Source of the DNA: Bacillota bacterium
GTDB taxonomy: Bacteria > Bacillota > Clostridia > Oscillospirales > Ruminococcaceae
DNA length: 64,000 bases
Direction of reading: 5' to 3'
Assembly (NCBI GenBank): GCA_023431215.1
Contig: JAEYXR010000052.1
Span: 12,282-76,281 of the forward strand
Each line of letters opens with the position of its first letter. The first letter of the stretch is position 1. Under the pieces are notes generated by a model that did not search any database, was not told where the DNA came from, and saw only the letters and a program-made list of their open reading frames with translations. The translations under genes were made by a program, and so were the position numbers. Shown here piece by piece: positions 30,870 to 40,256 of this stretch.

Positions 30870-31652
30870 TTAAATCAATTCTAAATTTGCACATGATAAT
30901 GGAATAATTCCACCGACATCAGTAAGATTGCCAGAATGCAAACATTCATATTTAACCTGATGCCGATTTAAAAACTCTATAATTTTTTCGCCTTGAACAT
31001 AGTTTTTTAAATCACCTGCAAACGCCAATAGATTATTGTCAATTAACCCACAACAACCGCCAATAAAGCCGGTAGAATATCCCGGTAAGCTTATACCACC
31101 AGGTTCTATTAAAAGACATTCTATTTGGTGAGACATCAGGATTTTATGTAAGGCGCGGTCAGCGGTTATTGTAAGGTTATCCCCTGCTACCGCTACCGAA
31201 CACCTTGTATAGCCCTGCTTGCAGTTTAAAAATTCTATTGAGTGATCTTTGCAAAAATCAAGTATTTCTTGCGCCACATTGCTTTGCAGGCCAAAACAGT
31301 GCTGGTTTAAAAACAAGCAATTAAGCAATATGTCGTGAGGATATATTGCAGTCAAAGGCTTTTGAATTATTTGTGCGGTTATTCCCAGTTCTTGCAACTT
31401 AGGCTGTAACGCAATTGCTTCTTGCGCAACAAAAGCCCTTCCATTACCCACATAACAAAGCTGCATATCTGCATGACTTGCAACAGGCTTCGCAAGATGT
31501 GTACATCTTGTCACAGGAACAACCTGAATATTTCTATCTTTCAGTGCACAAATAACATTGGCTGCATCGGCGGATACAGCACATGATATAACCTTTGATT
31601 GGGGCACATTGGCCAACGTTACCGGTTGATGTTTAATGAGTCTCTCCCCCAC
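30870..31652 (-). CDS. GME-fold-like (DUF6873-type) protein
   Basis: A 260-residue protein resembling the guanidino-group-modifying (GME) fold of arginine deiminase and amidinotransferases. It has short repeated beta-alpha units and the late motif 'LLIEPGGISLPGYSTGFIGGCCGLIDNN'. Such uncharacterised homologs occur in Clostridia; activity is unknown and the usual catalytic Cys/His set is not clearly placed. GTG 31652 comes straight after the permease stop, yet a GGGGGAGAG lies just inside the frame, so the true start is uncertain. The attR repeat lies 30 bases past its 3' end. Confidence 0.5.
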   Translation of the reverse strand: MGERLIKHQPVTLANVPQSKVISCAVSADAANVICALKDRNIQVVPVTRCTHLAKPVASHADMQLCYVGNGRAFVAQEAIALQPKLQELGITAQIIQKPLTAIYPHDILLNCLFLNQHCFGLQSNVAQEILDFCKDHSIEFLNCKQGYTRCSVAVAGDNLTITADRALHKILMSHQIECLLIEPGGISLPGYSTGFIGGCCGLIDNNLLAFAGDLKNYVQGEKIIEFLNRHQVKYECLHSGNLTDVGGIIPLSCANLELI

Positions 31653-32837
31653 TTATTCATAACGTAGTGCGTCTACAGGTCGTAAACGGGCAGCCAATTT
31701 GGCTGGATATACACCAAATATAACACCAACTGCGCAAGAAAACAAGTTAATTTCCAGAAGCAAGAGTGGGTCGAGGACAAAGATGATACCGGAAACAGAA
31801 TAGATAGCGACTGCTGTAGCAATGCAGGCCAAAGTACCAATGATACTACCCGCCAATGCCATCAGCGATGATTCTAGCAAAAACTCCATTAAAATATTGC
31901 TCTTTTTGGCGCCAATGGCTTTTTTTATCCCTATTTCACGAGTTCTATCATGAACCGAGACAATCATAATTGTCATAATGCTTAGTCCTGATACCACCAG
32001 TGATACCGCTCCGATGGCGGTCAACACCCATGTTACGGACTGAATAATGGAGTTGATTCTGTCCTTTTGTACCGCTAAGTCTTCAAAGTGATATAAATTA
32101 CGGTATCCTGCCAAGAGGCTTAAACGGTCAGTTATGGTCGTGCCTGCCGCTGCAGTATCTTCTTCACTGGTTACTCGCACAAACACCTGATCTACGGTTG
32201 TCTGCTTACCAATAAATTGATGAACTGTATAAGGAATGTACACAAAAGCCGGCACATAATCACCGGCTATGTTTTTTATGGCACTTTGGTCTGAACTTAC
32301 TATCCCTACAATTTCCAACTCCTGCGTGACACCATTGATATTGAGGGTGAGCATTTTACCTACAATATTATCACGTTTATAATATGCCTGTGCCAAGGTA
32401 TCATCTACAAGACAAACCGGTGAGGCAGAAGTAATATCACTTTGCCGAAGCAGTCTGCCGTTTTTTAGAGTTATTTCCATAATACCCACAGCATTTTCAT
32501 CAATACCACAAACCACAGCACTGCCGATATATTCACGCATTACTACCTGCGCAAAATCGGTCATCAGTGGAGCTGCCATCTCCACCTCTTCCATGGTGCG
32601 AAGCTCATTCAGCGCCTCATCATCCAGCTTGCTGAGCTCTTTATCAGAAGCTGAAACCGTAATACAGTCAAACCCCAGCTTTCTAAGCTCCTGATTGATG
32701 ATTGCTTGTCCTGTCATACCAATGGAAGCTATTATCATGACAGAATATACTCCAATGGCAATGCCACCAACAGTAAGCATCATCTGCATCTTTTTTCTTA
32801 TTAAATGCTTATATGCATAACAAAAGCTATCCAGCAA
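31653..32837 (-). CDS. ABC transporter permease (MacB/FtsX type)
   Basis: A 394-residue permease with an N-terminal membrane helix, a MacB-like extracytoplasmic domain (about 45-250) and three C-terminal helices with the FtsX signature 'VHDRTREIGIKKAIGAKKSNILMEFLLES'. It usually works with an ATPase and a membrane-fusion protein. The adaptor gene is directly upstream, but no ATPase gene is in the cluster. Start is TTG 32837, four bases after the adaptor stop. Confidence 0.88.
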   Translation of the reverse strand: MLDSFCYAYKHLIRKKMQMMLTVGGIAIGVYSVMIIASIGMTGQAIINQELRKLGFDCITVSASDKELSKLDDEALNELRTMEEVEMAAPLMTDFAQVVMREYIGSAVVCGIDENAVGIMEITLKNGRLLRQSDITSASPVCLVDDTLAQAYYKRDNIVGKMLTLNINGVTQELEIVGIVSSDQSAIKNIAGDYVPAFVYIPYTVHQFIGKQTTVDQVFVRVTSEEDTAAAGTTITDRLSLLAGYRNLYHFEDLAVQKDRINSIIQSVTWVLTAIGAVSLVVSGLSIMTIMIVSVHDRTREIGIKKAIGAKKSNILMEFLLESSLMALAGSIIGTLACIATAVAIYSVSGIIFVLDPLLLLEINLFSCAVGVIFGVYPAKLAARLRPVDALRYE

Positions 32838-32840
32838 GGC

Positions 32841-33881
32841 TCATTCCTCTTTCACCAAAAATATTTTGGGTGCTTTTTCTCCCACTCCCGTACCCATCAC
32901 GGCAATGGCTTCTCCGGGATTTATTCCTTCCAGTATTTCAATTCCCTCTGCAAGCTCCAATCCTGTGATAATTTTTCTTTGTTCAACGTTACCATTTTTC
33001 GATATCCAAACAAATTCCTGATTACTGCTGTCCTGACCTACTGCTTCATAGGGTAAGAGAACCATTTGACGTTCTTCACCTGTTGTAATTGTTACCTTTA
33101 CATCATAACCCGGCCGAAGATTCTCCGGGAAATCGGTAATACGAATATCTGCTGTAACAACGGTTTCGTAGGCTGTTCCATTTAATACTTTTTCTGCAGT
33201 TGTGCTGATACGTTCTACTACCCCGGAACAACTGGTTTTACCTAAACCCTGGCCTGTAATGACTGCAGAATTTCCTACAGATACTTTTTCTACATCACGC
33301 TCACTTATTTGCGCAGTTACCAAAAAACTGCTACGGTCTTGAATTTTACAAAGAGAAATTCCTTGTGTTACAACCGTTCCTTCCTCTGGAAGGTCATCCA
33401 AAACAACACCACTGATGGGAGAGGTTACGGTAACTTCCTCAGCGCTTTCGGTGAGCAGCTCAATGGCTTCCTGCCCTTGTGTGGTTTGTGTCATTTTAGT
33501 TAGTTCTGCTGCAGACATCCCATACTTACTTGCCAAACCTGCCAACTGATCTAAGTTTGAACTTTCTTGCCCTTCACGAACCTGACGCACAAAAAACGGG
33601 GCATCCTCAGCGCTTCTTAACAGTGCCAAGGGCTCTCCCCTGCTTACCATGGTTCCGGATTCAACATAAACTGTAACAATTTCATATAAGCCCGAAGATA
33701 ACAGTTCGTACGCACGAACAGTTTTTACTGTACCGTTACATTTAACTGTTGGAGTATATTCTTTTACTTGGGGTGTTACCACTGTTACCCGTGGCATTGT
33801 ACCCAAAATAATTTCCGGTAATAATCCAACTCCTAAAATCATTACCGAAACAAGCAGTAAAACAAAAATTTTTTTCACCAT
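32841..33881 (-). CDS. Membrane-fusion/adaptor protein of an efflux system
   Basis: A 346-residue exported adaptor of the HlyD/MacA-like family: N-terminal membrane helix, two biotinyl-lipoyl half-motifs ('VKCNGTVKTVRAYELLSSGLYEIVTVYVESGTMVSRGEPLALL' and 'VTSPISGVVLDDLPEEGTVVTQGISLCKI'), a short helical hairpin between, and a beta-barrel part. ATG 33881 follows GGAGG by eight bases; a TTG at 33896 overlaps that site. It is the first gene of the unit with the permease and the GME-like gene. Confidence 0.85.
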   Translation of the reverse strand: MVKKIFVLLLVSVMILGVGLLPEIILGTMPRVTVVTPQVKEYTPTVKCNGTVKTVRAYELLSSGLYEIVTVYVESGTMVSRGEPLALLRSAEDAPFFVRQVREGQESSNLDQLAGLASKYGMSAAELTKMTQTTQGQEAIELLTESAEEVTVTSPISGVVLDDLPEEGTVVTQGISLCKIQDRSSFLVTAQISERDVEKVSVGNSAVITGQGLGKTSCSGVVERISTTAEKVLNGTAYETVVTADIRITDFPENLRPGYDVKVTITTGEERQMVLLPYEAVGQDSSNQEFVWISKNGNVEQRKIITGLELAEGIEILEGINPGEAIAVMGTGVGEKAPKIFLVKEE

Positions 33882-34045
33882 TGCAAATTCCTCCAACCCA
33901 TTGTGTCATCAGTTTTATTGTATCAAAAGCTCTGGAGATTATGAGAGCAAATCAAATCTTTTATTAGGTATATTCCAACGAAATTACACCAGAATAAAAG
34001 TGGGCGCAGCCAGCGATTGTTAAACAAATCAATAATCATCTTGCG

Positions 34046-34083
34046 CACAAAAAAGCATCATGACCCAAAAGTCATGATGCTTT
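34046..34083 (-). terminator. Terminator after radA
   Basis: A perfect 13-bp stem AAAGCATCATGAC (34052-34064) with GTCATGATGCTTT (34071-34083), followed on the minus strand by TTTTTTG. The rest of the 33.9-34.3 kb gap shows no gene; it must hold the adaptor promoter, and a TG-TACAAT extended -10 near 33917-33925 (minus strand) is a weak candidate. Confidence 0.8.
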
Positions 34084-34322
34084 AAGATAAGCAGTGAGGA
34101 GAGATGGTGTGTGTTAAGTTTAATTCCCTGCTCAGAGCAATGTGTTCATCAAGCGGACGGATATTGCAATTTAAACAAAATTGATAAAATTCCTAAATCT
34201 TCTTCAGAGCATCAGGGAGGCTGCATCTACTTTGAGACCAATGTAAAAAATAAAAAACAAGAATTAAGTAATGACCTATCTTGAATGGGATGCCTCTTTT
34301 GCTTGTGTAAGGTAAAGGGGCA

Positions 34323-35720
34323 TCATTCCTTTTTACGGATGACTCCAAAAGCTTCGGAAATATTAGAAACACCGTAAAAAGCAGCCTGAGGATATTGGGA
34401 TAAATCCAATAGCTTCATGTTGCTTTTGGGCAAAATAAAGGTATCAAAGCCCAACCGATACCCCTCCCCTACCCTCTGGGTTATTTGAGAACATGAGCGA
34501 ACTTCACCGGCAAGGCCAACCTCCCCCAATGCAATCAACCTAGAGGGTATCGGCTTGTCAATAAGATTAGACACCAACGCCAGGCTAACGGCCAAATCTG
34601 CTGCAGGTTCGTCAATGCGCATTCCTCCAGCTACGTTGATAAACACATCTAGGTTACCCATAAAAAATCCACCGCGCTTTTCCAATACGGCAATTAAAAG
34701 CCCTGCCCTGTTGTAGTCAAAACCAGTGGAAACCCGCCTGGGAGTTCCCAGGCTACTTTTGGATACCAGCGCCTGTACTTCCAGCAGCAGAGGGCGTGTA
34801 CCTTCCATCAGGCTGGTGATACAAGTGCCCGATACCCCAAGAGGCCTGCCGTTTAATAACATTTCGGAGGGGTTTTCTACCTCTTGCAGCCCTTCTCCGC
34901 TCATTTCAAATACACCAATTTCGTTGGTAGAGCCAAATCTATTTTTAATGGAACGTAGAATTCGGTAGCTAAGGTTGCGGTCACCTTCAAAATACAGGAC
35001 GGTGTCTACCATATGCTCCAGTACCTTTGGCCCTGCAATATTGCCGTCTTTATTCACATGACCCACAATAAAAATAGGAATTTCCATACCCTTGCAGGCT
35101 ATCATTAAAAGCTGAGTGCACTCTCTTACCTGGCTGACGCTACCGGATGATGAGGAAATATTTGCAGCGGACAATGTCTGAATAGAATCTACAATGACAA
35201 TATCTGGCTTTTGTTCTCGGATAGTCTCTACAATTTGTTCCACATCCGTAGATGCCGTAATTACAATATTGTGGCCAGATACACCCAGGCGGTTAGCCCG
35301 AAGCTTTACCTGCCTCATACTTTCTTCACCAGAAACATAAAGAATGGTTAGTTCATGATTGATGGTACGGCACATTTGTAGCAGAATGGTAGACTTACCA
35401 ATGCCCGGGTCACCACATACCAACACAGCAGCACCAGGTACAATTCCTCCACCCAATACTCTGTCCAACTCTTTTAATCCAGTTTTATACCGCTGAGATT
35501 CATCTGCGGTAACCTCATGCAAGCGGTGTGCTTTTGCCGGTGCAGCAGCTGCCACAGCCGTTTTACCAGATGCTGTGGCACCCCCTGTAATTCTGCTTTC
35601 TTCTACAAAGGTGTTCCAATTGTCACAGTCGGGACAACGCCCCTGCCATTTGGCGCTTTCACTGCCGCATTCGGTACAAACAAATACAGTTTTATTTTTG
35701 ACCTTGCTCACTGCCACCAA
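34323..35720 (-). CDS. radA: DNA repair protein RadA
   Basis: A branch-migration helicase of homologous recombination, 465 residues. It has an N-terminal four-Cys zinc finger ('CTECGSESAKWQGRCPDC'), Walker A 'GDPGIGKSTILLQ', the RadA motif 'KNRFGSTNEIGVF' and a C-terminal Lon-protease-like domain. GTG 35720 follows AAGGA by seven bases and overlaps the 3' end of the amidase gene by 29 bases. Confidence 0.95.
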   Translation of the reverse strand: MVAVSKVKNKTVFVCTECGSESAKWQGRCPDCDNWNTFVEESRITGGATASGKTAVAAAAPAKAHRLHEVTADESQRYKTGLKELDRVLGGGIVPGAAVLVCGDPGIGKSTILLQMCRTINHELTILYVSGEESMRQVKLRANRLGVSGHNIVITASTDVEQIVETIREQKPDIVIVDSIQTLSAANISSSSGSVSQVRECTQLLMIACKGMEIPIFIVGHVNKDGNIAGPKVLEHMVDTVLYFEGDRNLSYRILRSIKNRFGSTNEIGVFEMSGEGLQEVENPSEMLLNGRPLGVSGTCITSLMEGTRPLLLEVQALVSKSSLGTPRRVSTGFDYNRAGLLIAVLEKRGGFFMGNLDVFINVAGGMRIDEPAADLAVSLALVSNLIDKPIPSRLIALGEVGLAGEVRSCSQITQRVGEGYRLGFDTFILPKSNMKLLDLSQYPQAAFYGVSNISEAFGVIRKKE

Positions 35721-36450
35721 TTATTCCTTCTTCCCGGTTTTGAAACTTCATAAGGGAGTAGCAAATAGTCATGGCCAGCTTATCCTGATATTCTTCAGTT
35801 TTCAGCAGCGCTGCTTCTCCCGGATTTGACAAAAAACCACACTCTGCCAGTACGGCGGGGTTTGTCTTATTATTATACAGCAAAAACAAGGTGCTGTCAG
35901 CTTTTTTGATTTTACGGTTATTATCATTTTGAATATATGCTCGAATATTATCCTGCAGCATTTGTGCAAGTTCTTTGCTTTGTGGTAAATGTGGAGAATA
36001 AAAAATTTGGGCTCCATGCACTGCAGATTGTTGGAATTTATTAAGATGGATACTGACCACAGCACAAAGCCCCGGTTGCTGCATAATTTCTAGTCGATTA
36101 TGTAAATCGGAGTTTTTTTGTGAACGTATAGATTTTTTACTTTCATCGTGAATAGAGACATCTTCTTCACGGGTCATTATTACATCAAAACCGAATAGTG
36201 TACAGAGCGTTTTTGTTTTGTTAGTCAGACTAAGATTAATGTCTTTTTCCGTGATACCATTGCCGGTTGCTCCTCCGTCCATACCCCCATGACCGGCGTC
36301 TAAGACTATTTTTGGCCGATTAACTGCTGCGGTTGTCTGCATTGTTGCAATATATAAGGTATCGGTCAGCCAGCCACAAAATAAAACAGCCGCTGCCAAA
36401 GCAAAGCCCATGGTCAAAAAATAAATTCTTTTTTTCCCTCTCATCCGCAA
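35692..36450 (-). CDS. cwlD: N-acetylmuramoyl-L-alanine amidase, CwlD-like
   Basis: An Amidase_3 family enzyme of 252 residues with an N-terminal membrane anchor (about 8-28). Zinc-site motifs are 'IVLDAGHGGMDGGATG', the Glu of 'EKDINLSLTNK' and 'VVSIHLNKF', with the C-terminal Glu of 'LAECGFLSNPGEAALL'. Size and anchor fit CwlD, which trims the spore cortex to muramic lactam. Assignment to CwlD rather than a vegetative amidase is by length and genome type. Confidence 0.75.
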   Translation of the reverse strand: MRMRGKKRIYFLTMGFALAAAVLFCGWLTDTLYIATMQTTAAVNRPKIVLDAGHGGMDGGATGNGITEKDINLSLTNKTKTLCTLFGFDVIMTREEDVSIHDESKKSIRSQKNSDLHNRLEIMQQPGLCAVVSIHLNKFQQSAVHGAQIFYSPHLPQSKELAQMLQDNIRAYIQNDNNRKIKKADSTLFLLYNNKTNPAVLAECGFLSNPGEAALLKTEEYQDKLAMTICYSLMKFQNREEGIIGGSEQGQK

Positions 36451-36706
36451 TTTCTCCTTTGTCTCACGTTATTTCCATACTATTGTAGTTTGGGGTTTGT
36501 ATTTTAGTTGCGTGGACCGATGCAGTCTTTATAGACACATAAGAAGAGAATGTGTATATAGAATAATACTGCATCCTAACTATATTTGCTTAGAATCTAT
36601 GTTCTTTCCATATCATAAGCAGTGATATGGCTTTCTCTGCATACTTGTATAATATATGAGTGGGACAAAATGCGGTATGTGCAAGTAGAAAAATTGATAA
36701 ATACGA
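36451..36706. other. Intergenic region upstream of cwlD with imperfect inverted repeats
   Basis: No gene is visible. A 57-base imperfect hairpin has outer arms GATGCAGT (36519-36526) and ACTGCATC (36568-36575) and inner arms ACACAT/ATGTGT, and a second small one pairs CCATATCA (36608-36615) with TGATATGG (36623-36630). They may be regulatory RNA structure in the cwlD leader. Confidence 0.4.
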
Positions 36707-36746
36707 AAAACGACAGGATTTGCAGAGCAGCAAATCCTGTCGTTTT
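36707..36746. terminator. Strong terminator after the transketolase genes
   Basis: A perfect 17-bp stem AAAACGACAGGATTTGC (36707-36723) with GCAAATCCTGTCGTTTT (36730-36746). On the minus strand the stem ends in TTTTTC, closing the transketolase unit. Confidence 0.85.
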
Positions 36747-36756
36747 CTATATATTA

Positions 36757-37719
36757 TTAATTATTTTTTAATGTCAATGCTCGCTTGGTTTCAGCAATAA
36801 TATTATCTGCACACAAGCCAAATTCCTGCAGTAGCTCAGCCCCTTTACCGCTGTGGCCAAATTCATCTTTGACACCTATACGTACAACAGGGACAGGATA
36901 TTCCTCAGAAATTGCCTCCAGTACCGCGCTGCCCAAACCACCAATGATGGAATGTTCCTCTACAGTTACCAGCACACCGGTTTCCTTTGCTGCTTTTATC
37001 AGCAGTTCTTTATCAATGGGCTTAATGGTATGGATATTAATCACTCTTGCGGAGATGCCCTCTTTGCTCAGTGTCTCAGAAGCCAAAACAGCTTCATAAA
37101 CTGTAATGCCGGTGGCGATAATGGTAACATCTGTACCATCACACAGTGTTACGCCCTTGCCAAGCTCAAATTTGTAGGATGCAGCATCGTTAAAAACAGG
37201 TGCTGCCAAGCGACCAAAGCGCATATAGACAGGACCGACATACTCAACCGCAGCAGCAACAGCGGCCTTTGCTTCCACATCATCGGCAGGATTGATAATG
37301 ACCATTCCGGGAATTTCACGCATCAAGGCAATGTCTTCATTACACTGATGGGTAGCACCGTCTTCACCTACCGATACACCGGCATGGGTAGCGCCAATTT
37401 TTACATTGAGGTGAGGATACCCAATGGAATTACGAACCATTTCGTAGGCGCGACCGGCTGCAAACATGGCAAAAGTGCTGACAAAAGGGATATATCCACA
37501 GGTAGAAGCACCGGCAGCCACAACGGTCATATTGCCTTCTGCAATACCGCAATCAAAAAAGCGCTCGGGGCAGGCCTTTTTGAACATACCGGTTTTGGTG
37601 GCTGCAGCAAGGTCTGCATCAAATACAATCACTTTTTCGTTTGTTTGGGCAAGCATAACCAAAGACTCCCCGTAGCTATCTCTAGTTGCTTTTTTCATCA
37701 TTTCAGACATCTTCTGCAC
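36757..37719 (-). CDS. Transketolase, C-terminal subunit
   Basis: The pyrimidine-binding and C-terminal domains of a split transketolase (320 residues): 'DADLAAATKTGMFKKACPERFFDCGIAEGNM' with the conserved Glu that activates thiamine diphosphate, 'THAGVSVGEDGATHQCNEDIALMR', and 'VTVEEHSIIGGLGSAVLEAI'. It works with the N-terminal subunit encoded five bases upstream. Such split enzymes are common in Clostridia and archaea. Confidence 0.92.
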   Translation of the reverse strand: MQKMSEMMKKATRDSYGESLVMLAQTNEKVIVFDADLAAATKTGMFKKACPERFFDCGIAEGNMTVVAAGASTCGYIPFVSTFAMFAAGRAYEMVRNSIGYPHLNVKIGATHAGVSVGEDGATHQCNEDIALMREIPGMVIINPADDVEAKAAVAAAVEYVGPVYMRFGRLAAPVFNDAASYKFELGKGVTLCDGTDVTIIATGITVYEAVLASETLSKEGISARVINIHTIKPIDKELLIKAAKETGVLVTVEEHSIIGGLGSAVLEAISEEYPVPVVRIGVKDEFGHSGKGAELLQEFGLCADNIIAETKRALTLKNN

Positions 37720-37724
37720 ACTCC

Positions 37725-38567
37725 TTATCCAGCTAATGCTTCATCCAGCTTGGCTATTTCTTCCATCGCACATGCATATTGCTCGGCATTGGGAGCGCTG
37801 CCGTGCCAGGAAGCTTTATCTTCCATAAAAGAAACCCCTTTGCCCTTTGTGGTTTTGGCTATGATGGCAGTGGGCTTTCCTGATATGGTTTTTGCCTTTT
37901 GAAAAGCAGCTTCAATGGCATCAAAGTCATGACCGTCTATACAAATAACCTCAAAACCAAAGGCAGCAAATTTTTCATCAATGGGATAAGGAGAGCAGAC
38001 ATCGTCCAAGCTGCCGTCAATTTGCAGCCCGTTGTTGTCTATTATGTAGCAGAGATTATCCAGGCCATAATGGGCTGCAAACATGGCAGACTCCCAAACC
38101 TGTCCTTCCTGAAGCTCTCCGTCACCAAGAATAGCATAGGTTCGGTAATCTTTTTTGCCAAGCTTACCCATAAGTGCCATACCAACAGCGGCAGACATTC
38201 CCTGTCCAAGGGAGCCGGCAGAAAAGTCTACTCCGGGCAGTTTGTTTAAATCGGGGTGCCCCTGGAGGCGTGAACCAACCCGGCGAAAGGTTTTTAATTC
38301 CTCAAAGGGCAAAAAGCCCTTAATTGCCATAGCAGAGTAAAGAGCAGGACAAACGTGTCCTTTGGATAGGACCAAGCGGTCACGATCCTCCCAATGGGGA
38401 TTTTTAACATCCACTCTCAGTTCTTTTTCATACAGATAAGTCATGATGTCTGCAATAGACAGAGACCCACCGGGATGACCTGACTGTGCGGCAAAAACCG
38501 CTTCCACCACACCTTTGCGCACCTGATTGGCGGTACGCTGCAAAGTCTTCTTTTCTTGTGCGTTCAT
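37725..38567 (-). CDS. Transketolase, N-terminal subunit
   Basis: The 280-residue TPP-binding half: 'GHPGGSLSIADIMTYLY', 'DRLVLSKGHVCPALYSAMA', 'GSLGQGMSAAVGMA' and the GDG...N thiamine motif 'AILGDGELQEGQVWESAMFAAHYGLDNLCYIIDNNGLQ'. ATG 38567 has AGGAAAGG in front. Confidence 0.93.
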   Translation of the reverse strand: MNAQEKKTLQRTANQVRKGVVEAVFAAQSGHPGGSLSIADIMTYLYEKELRVDVKNPHWEDRDRLVLSKGHVCPALYSAMAIKGFLPFEELKTFRRVGSRLQGHPDLNKLPGVDFSAGSLGQGMSAAVGMALMGKLGKKDYRTYAILGDGELQEGQVWESAMFAAHYGLDNLCYIIDNNGLQIDGSLDDVCSPYPIDEKFAAFGFEVICIDGHDFDAIEAAFQKAKTISGKPTAIIAKTTKGKGVSFMEDKASWHGSAPNAEQYACAMEEIAKLDEALAG

Positions 38568-38633
38568 TAAGCCTTTCCTCCTAAGCTTTTTTGCAGATTA
38601 CCAAAAGCTCCTTGGCAAACTGCCTGTAACATT

Positions 38634-38673
38634 ATTTATCCAGAAACTACGCCCCCGCAGTTTCTGGATAAAT
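38634..38673 (-). terminator. Hairpin between rluD and the transketolase genes
   Basis: A perfect 15-bp stem ATTTATCCAGAAACT (38634-38648) with AGTTTCTGGATAAAT (38659-38673) and a GC-rich loop. No clear T run follows, so termination efficiency is uncertain. Confidence 0.6.
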
Positions 38674-38705
38674 CTTCGCTGCCAGTCTCTCGGGTCAGCA
38701 GCTAT

Positions 38706-39620
38706 TTATTTTGCAATTCTTTGCAAAAGCGCCTTAAAATAAGGCGGGAGCTCCGAGGTAAATTCCATCCATTGTCCGGATGCGGGATGTTCAAAACCAA
38801 TGGTACGTGCGTGCAGGCATTGCCCATCGGTATCTATGGCACTTTTTTTAGGCCCATAGACACGATCGCCTGCAACAGGGTGCCCCATATATGCCATGTG
38901 CACTCTGATTTGATGTGTTCGGCCTGTTTCCAAACGGCATTTTACATAAGAAAACCCGGGATATTCCTCTAAAACCTCAACATGGGTCACCGCATTACGG
39001 GAATTTCGGTCGGTAACGCACATTTTTTTACGGTCGTTAGGGCTACGGCCAATGGGTGCATCTACAGTAAAGGTATTTTCTTTAAAGTGTCCGTGCACCA
39101 CCGCGGCATATTCCCGTGGAAAGCTGTGCTCTTTAATTTGAGCGGCAAGTCCCTGATGGGCAGCATCATTTTTTGATACAATCAGCAGCCCACTGGTGTC
39201 TTTGTCAATGCGGTGTACAATACCCGGGCGGATGACTCCCCCGATGCCGGATAAAGATCCTCCGCAGTGGTGCAGTAAAGCATTTACCATAGTACCGTTG
39301 TAATTGCCTGCTGCCGGGTGAACCACCATACCCTTTGGTTTATTGACAACCAGCAGATGCTCATCTTCATAGACGATTTCAAGAGGAATTTCTTCAGCAA
39401 CTGCATCCATGGCAACCGGGTCGGGAGATAAGACAACGATTTGCTCTCCGGTGCGCACCTGGCGGCTTTTGTCTACGGCTTTATCACCAATTGTAATGCC
39501 GCCATTTTTGCAAATGGTCTGTACTGCCGAGCGGCTAAGCTCCGGCAGCATCTGGGTAATTGCCTTATCTATGCGCAAGCCATCTGCTTCCTCAGGTACA
39601 GTCAGACAATATTCTTTCAT
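38706..39620 (-). CDS. rluD: RluD-like 23S rRNA pseudouridine synthase
   Basis: A 304-residue RluA-family enzyme with an N-terminal S4 domain ('LRIDKAITQMLPELSRSAVQTICKNGGITI') and catalytic Asp in 'RPGIVHRIDKDTSGLLIVSK', then 'KCRLETGRTHQIRVHMAYMGHPVAGD'. It follows lspA with a four-base overlap, the classic lspA-rluD pair. Confidence 0.93.
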   Translation of the reverse strand: MKEYCLTVPEEADGLRIDKAITQMLPELSRSAVQTICKNGGITIGDKAVDKSRQVRTGEQIVVLSPDPVAMDAVAEEIPLEIVYEDEHLLVVNKPKGMVVHPAAGNYNGTMVNALLHHCGGSLSGIGGVIRPGIVHRIDKDTSGLLIVSKNDAAHQGLAAQIKEHSFPREYAAVVHGHFKENTFTVDAPIGRSPNDRKKMCVTDRNSRNAVTHVEVLEEYPGFSYVKCRLETGRTHQIRVHMAYMGHPVAGDRVYGPKKSAIDTDGQCLHARTIGFEHPASGQWMEFTSELPPYFKALLQRIAK

Positions 39621-40132
39621 GCTTCCTCTTCCCTGTTTTTACTCTGCGGTTCAGTTTGTAGTACAGATTTTTCTTTGCCTTCTAAAAAAATAATATAGTA
39701 AGCAAGCAAAAATGTCCCTACAACAACACAGCAATCTGCAAAATTAAAGATAGGAAAATTAATGGGTTCAAAATAGATATAATCTACGACAAAGCCTCCG
39801 GGATTGAAGAATCGATCTACCAGGTTGCCTACACCACCGCCAATAATAAGCGCCATTGATGTAAGCACCAGCTTGCCTTTAAACTTCTGTAATAGTACAC
39901 CAACCACCAAAGCACCCAGTACAATGGCAGTTACCAGAAGTAGAAAACCTCGTCTTCCCTGTAGAATACCCCAGGCTGCCCCATAATTTTGATGATAATA
40001 AAGACTGAGCACATCAGGAATGATGTCTATTTGTGTGACAGGCTGCAATACAGCAACCGCCCACTTTTTAATAAAAAAGTCCACAAGCACCAGCAGTGCT
40101 GCCGAACCAAGTGTGACAGCGGATAGTATCAT
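39617..40132 (-). CDS. lspA: Lipoprotein signal peptidase
   Basis: Removes signal peptides from prolipoproteins. The 171-residue protein has four membrane helices and both catalytic aspartates, in 'GGVGNLVDRFF' and 'FPIFNFADCCVVVG'. The start is ATG 40132 after GGAGAA; an upstream ATG at 40180 would begin inside a long inverted repeat. Confidence 0.93.
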   Translation of the reverse strand: MILSAVTLGSAALLVLVDFFIKKWAVAVLQPVTQIDIIPDVLSLYYHQNYGAAWGILQGRRGFLLLVTAIVLGALVVGVLLQKFKGKLVLTSMALIIGGGVGNLVDRFFNPGGFVVDYIYFEPINFPIFNFADCCVVVGTFLLAYYIIFLEGKEKSVLQTEPQSKNREEEA

Positions 40133-40176
40133 TGCATTTCTCCGTTTATCAAATAAATATTTTTGTTGAATGTACA

Positions 40177-40216
40177 ACATCGGAATGCGGTATTTGGTAA
40201 TACCACATTCCGATGT
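40177..40216 (-). terminator. Inverted repeat between ileS and lspA
   Basis: An 18-bp near-perfect stem (40177-40194 with 40199-40216, one mismatch, loop TGGT). No T run is evident on the minus strand, so it could be an RNA-processing or attenuation element. Confidence 0.5.
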
Positions 40217-40256
40217 GAATAACAGGGGGCATTATGAAAAGCTTGCAGCCAAACAA

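Noticed and set aside
36853..37902. Long plus-strand open frame (about 349 codons)
   Set aside because: It is antisense to both transketolase subunits, has no ribosome site or domain, and its sequence is the mirror of conserved codons.
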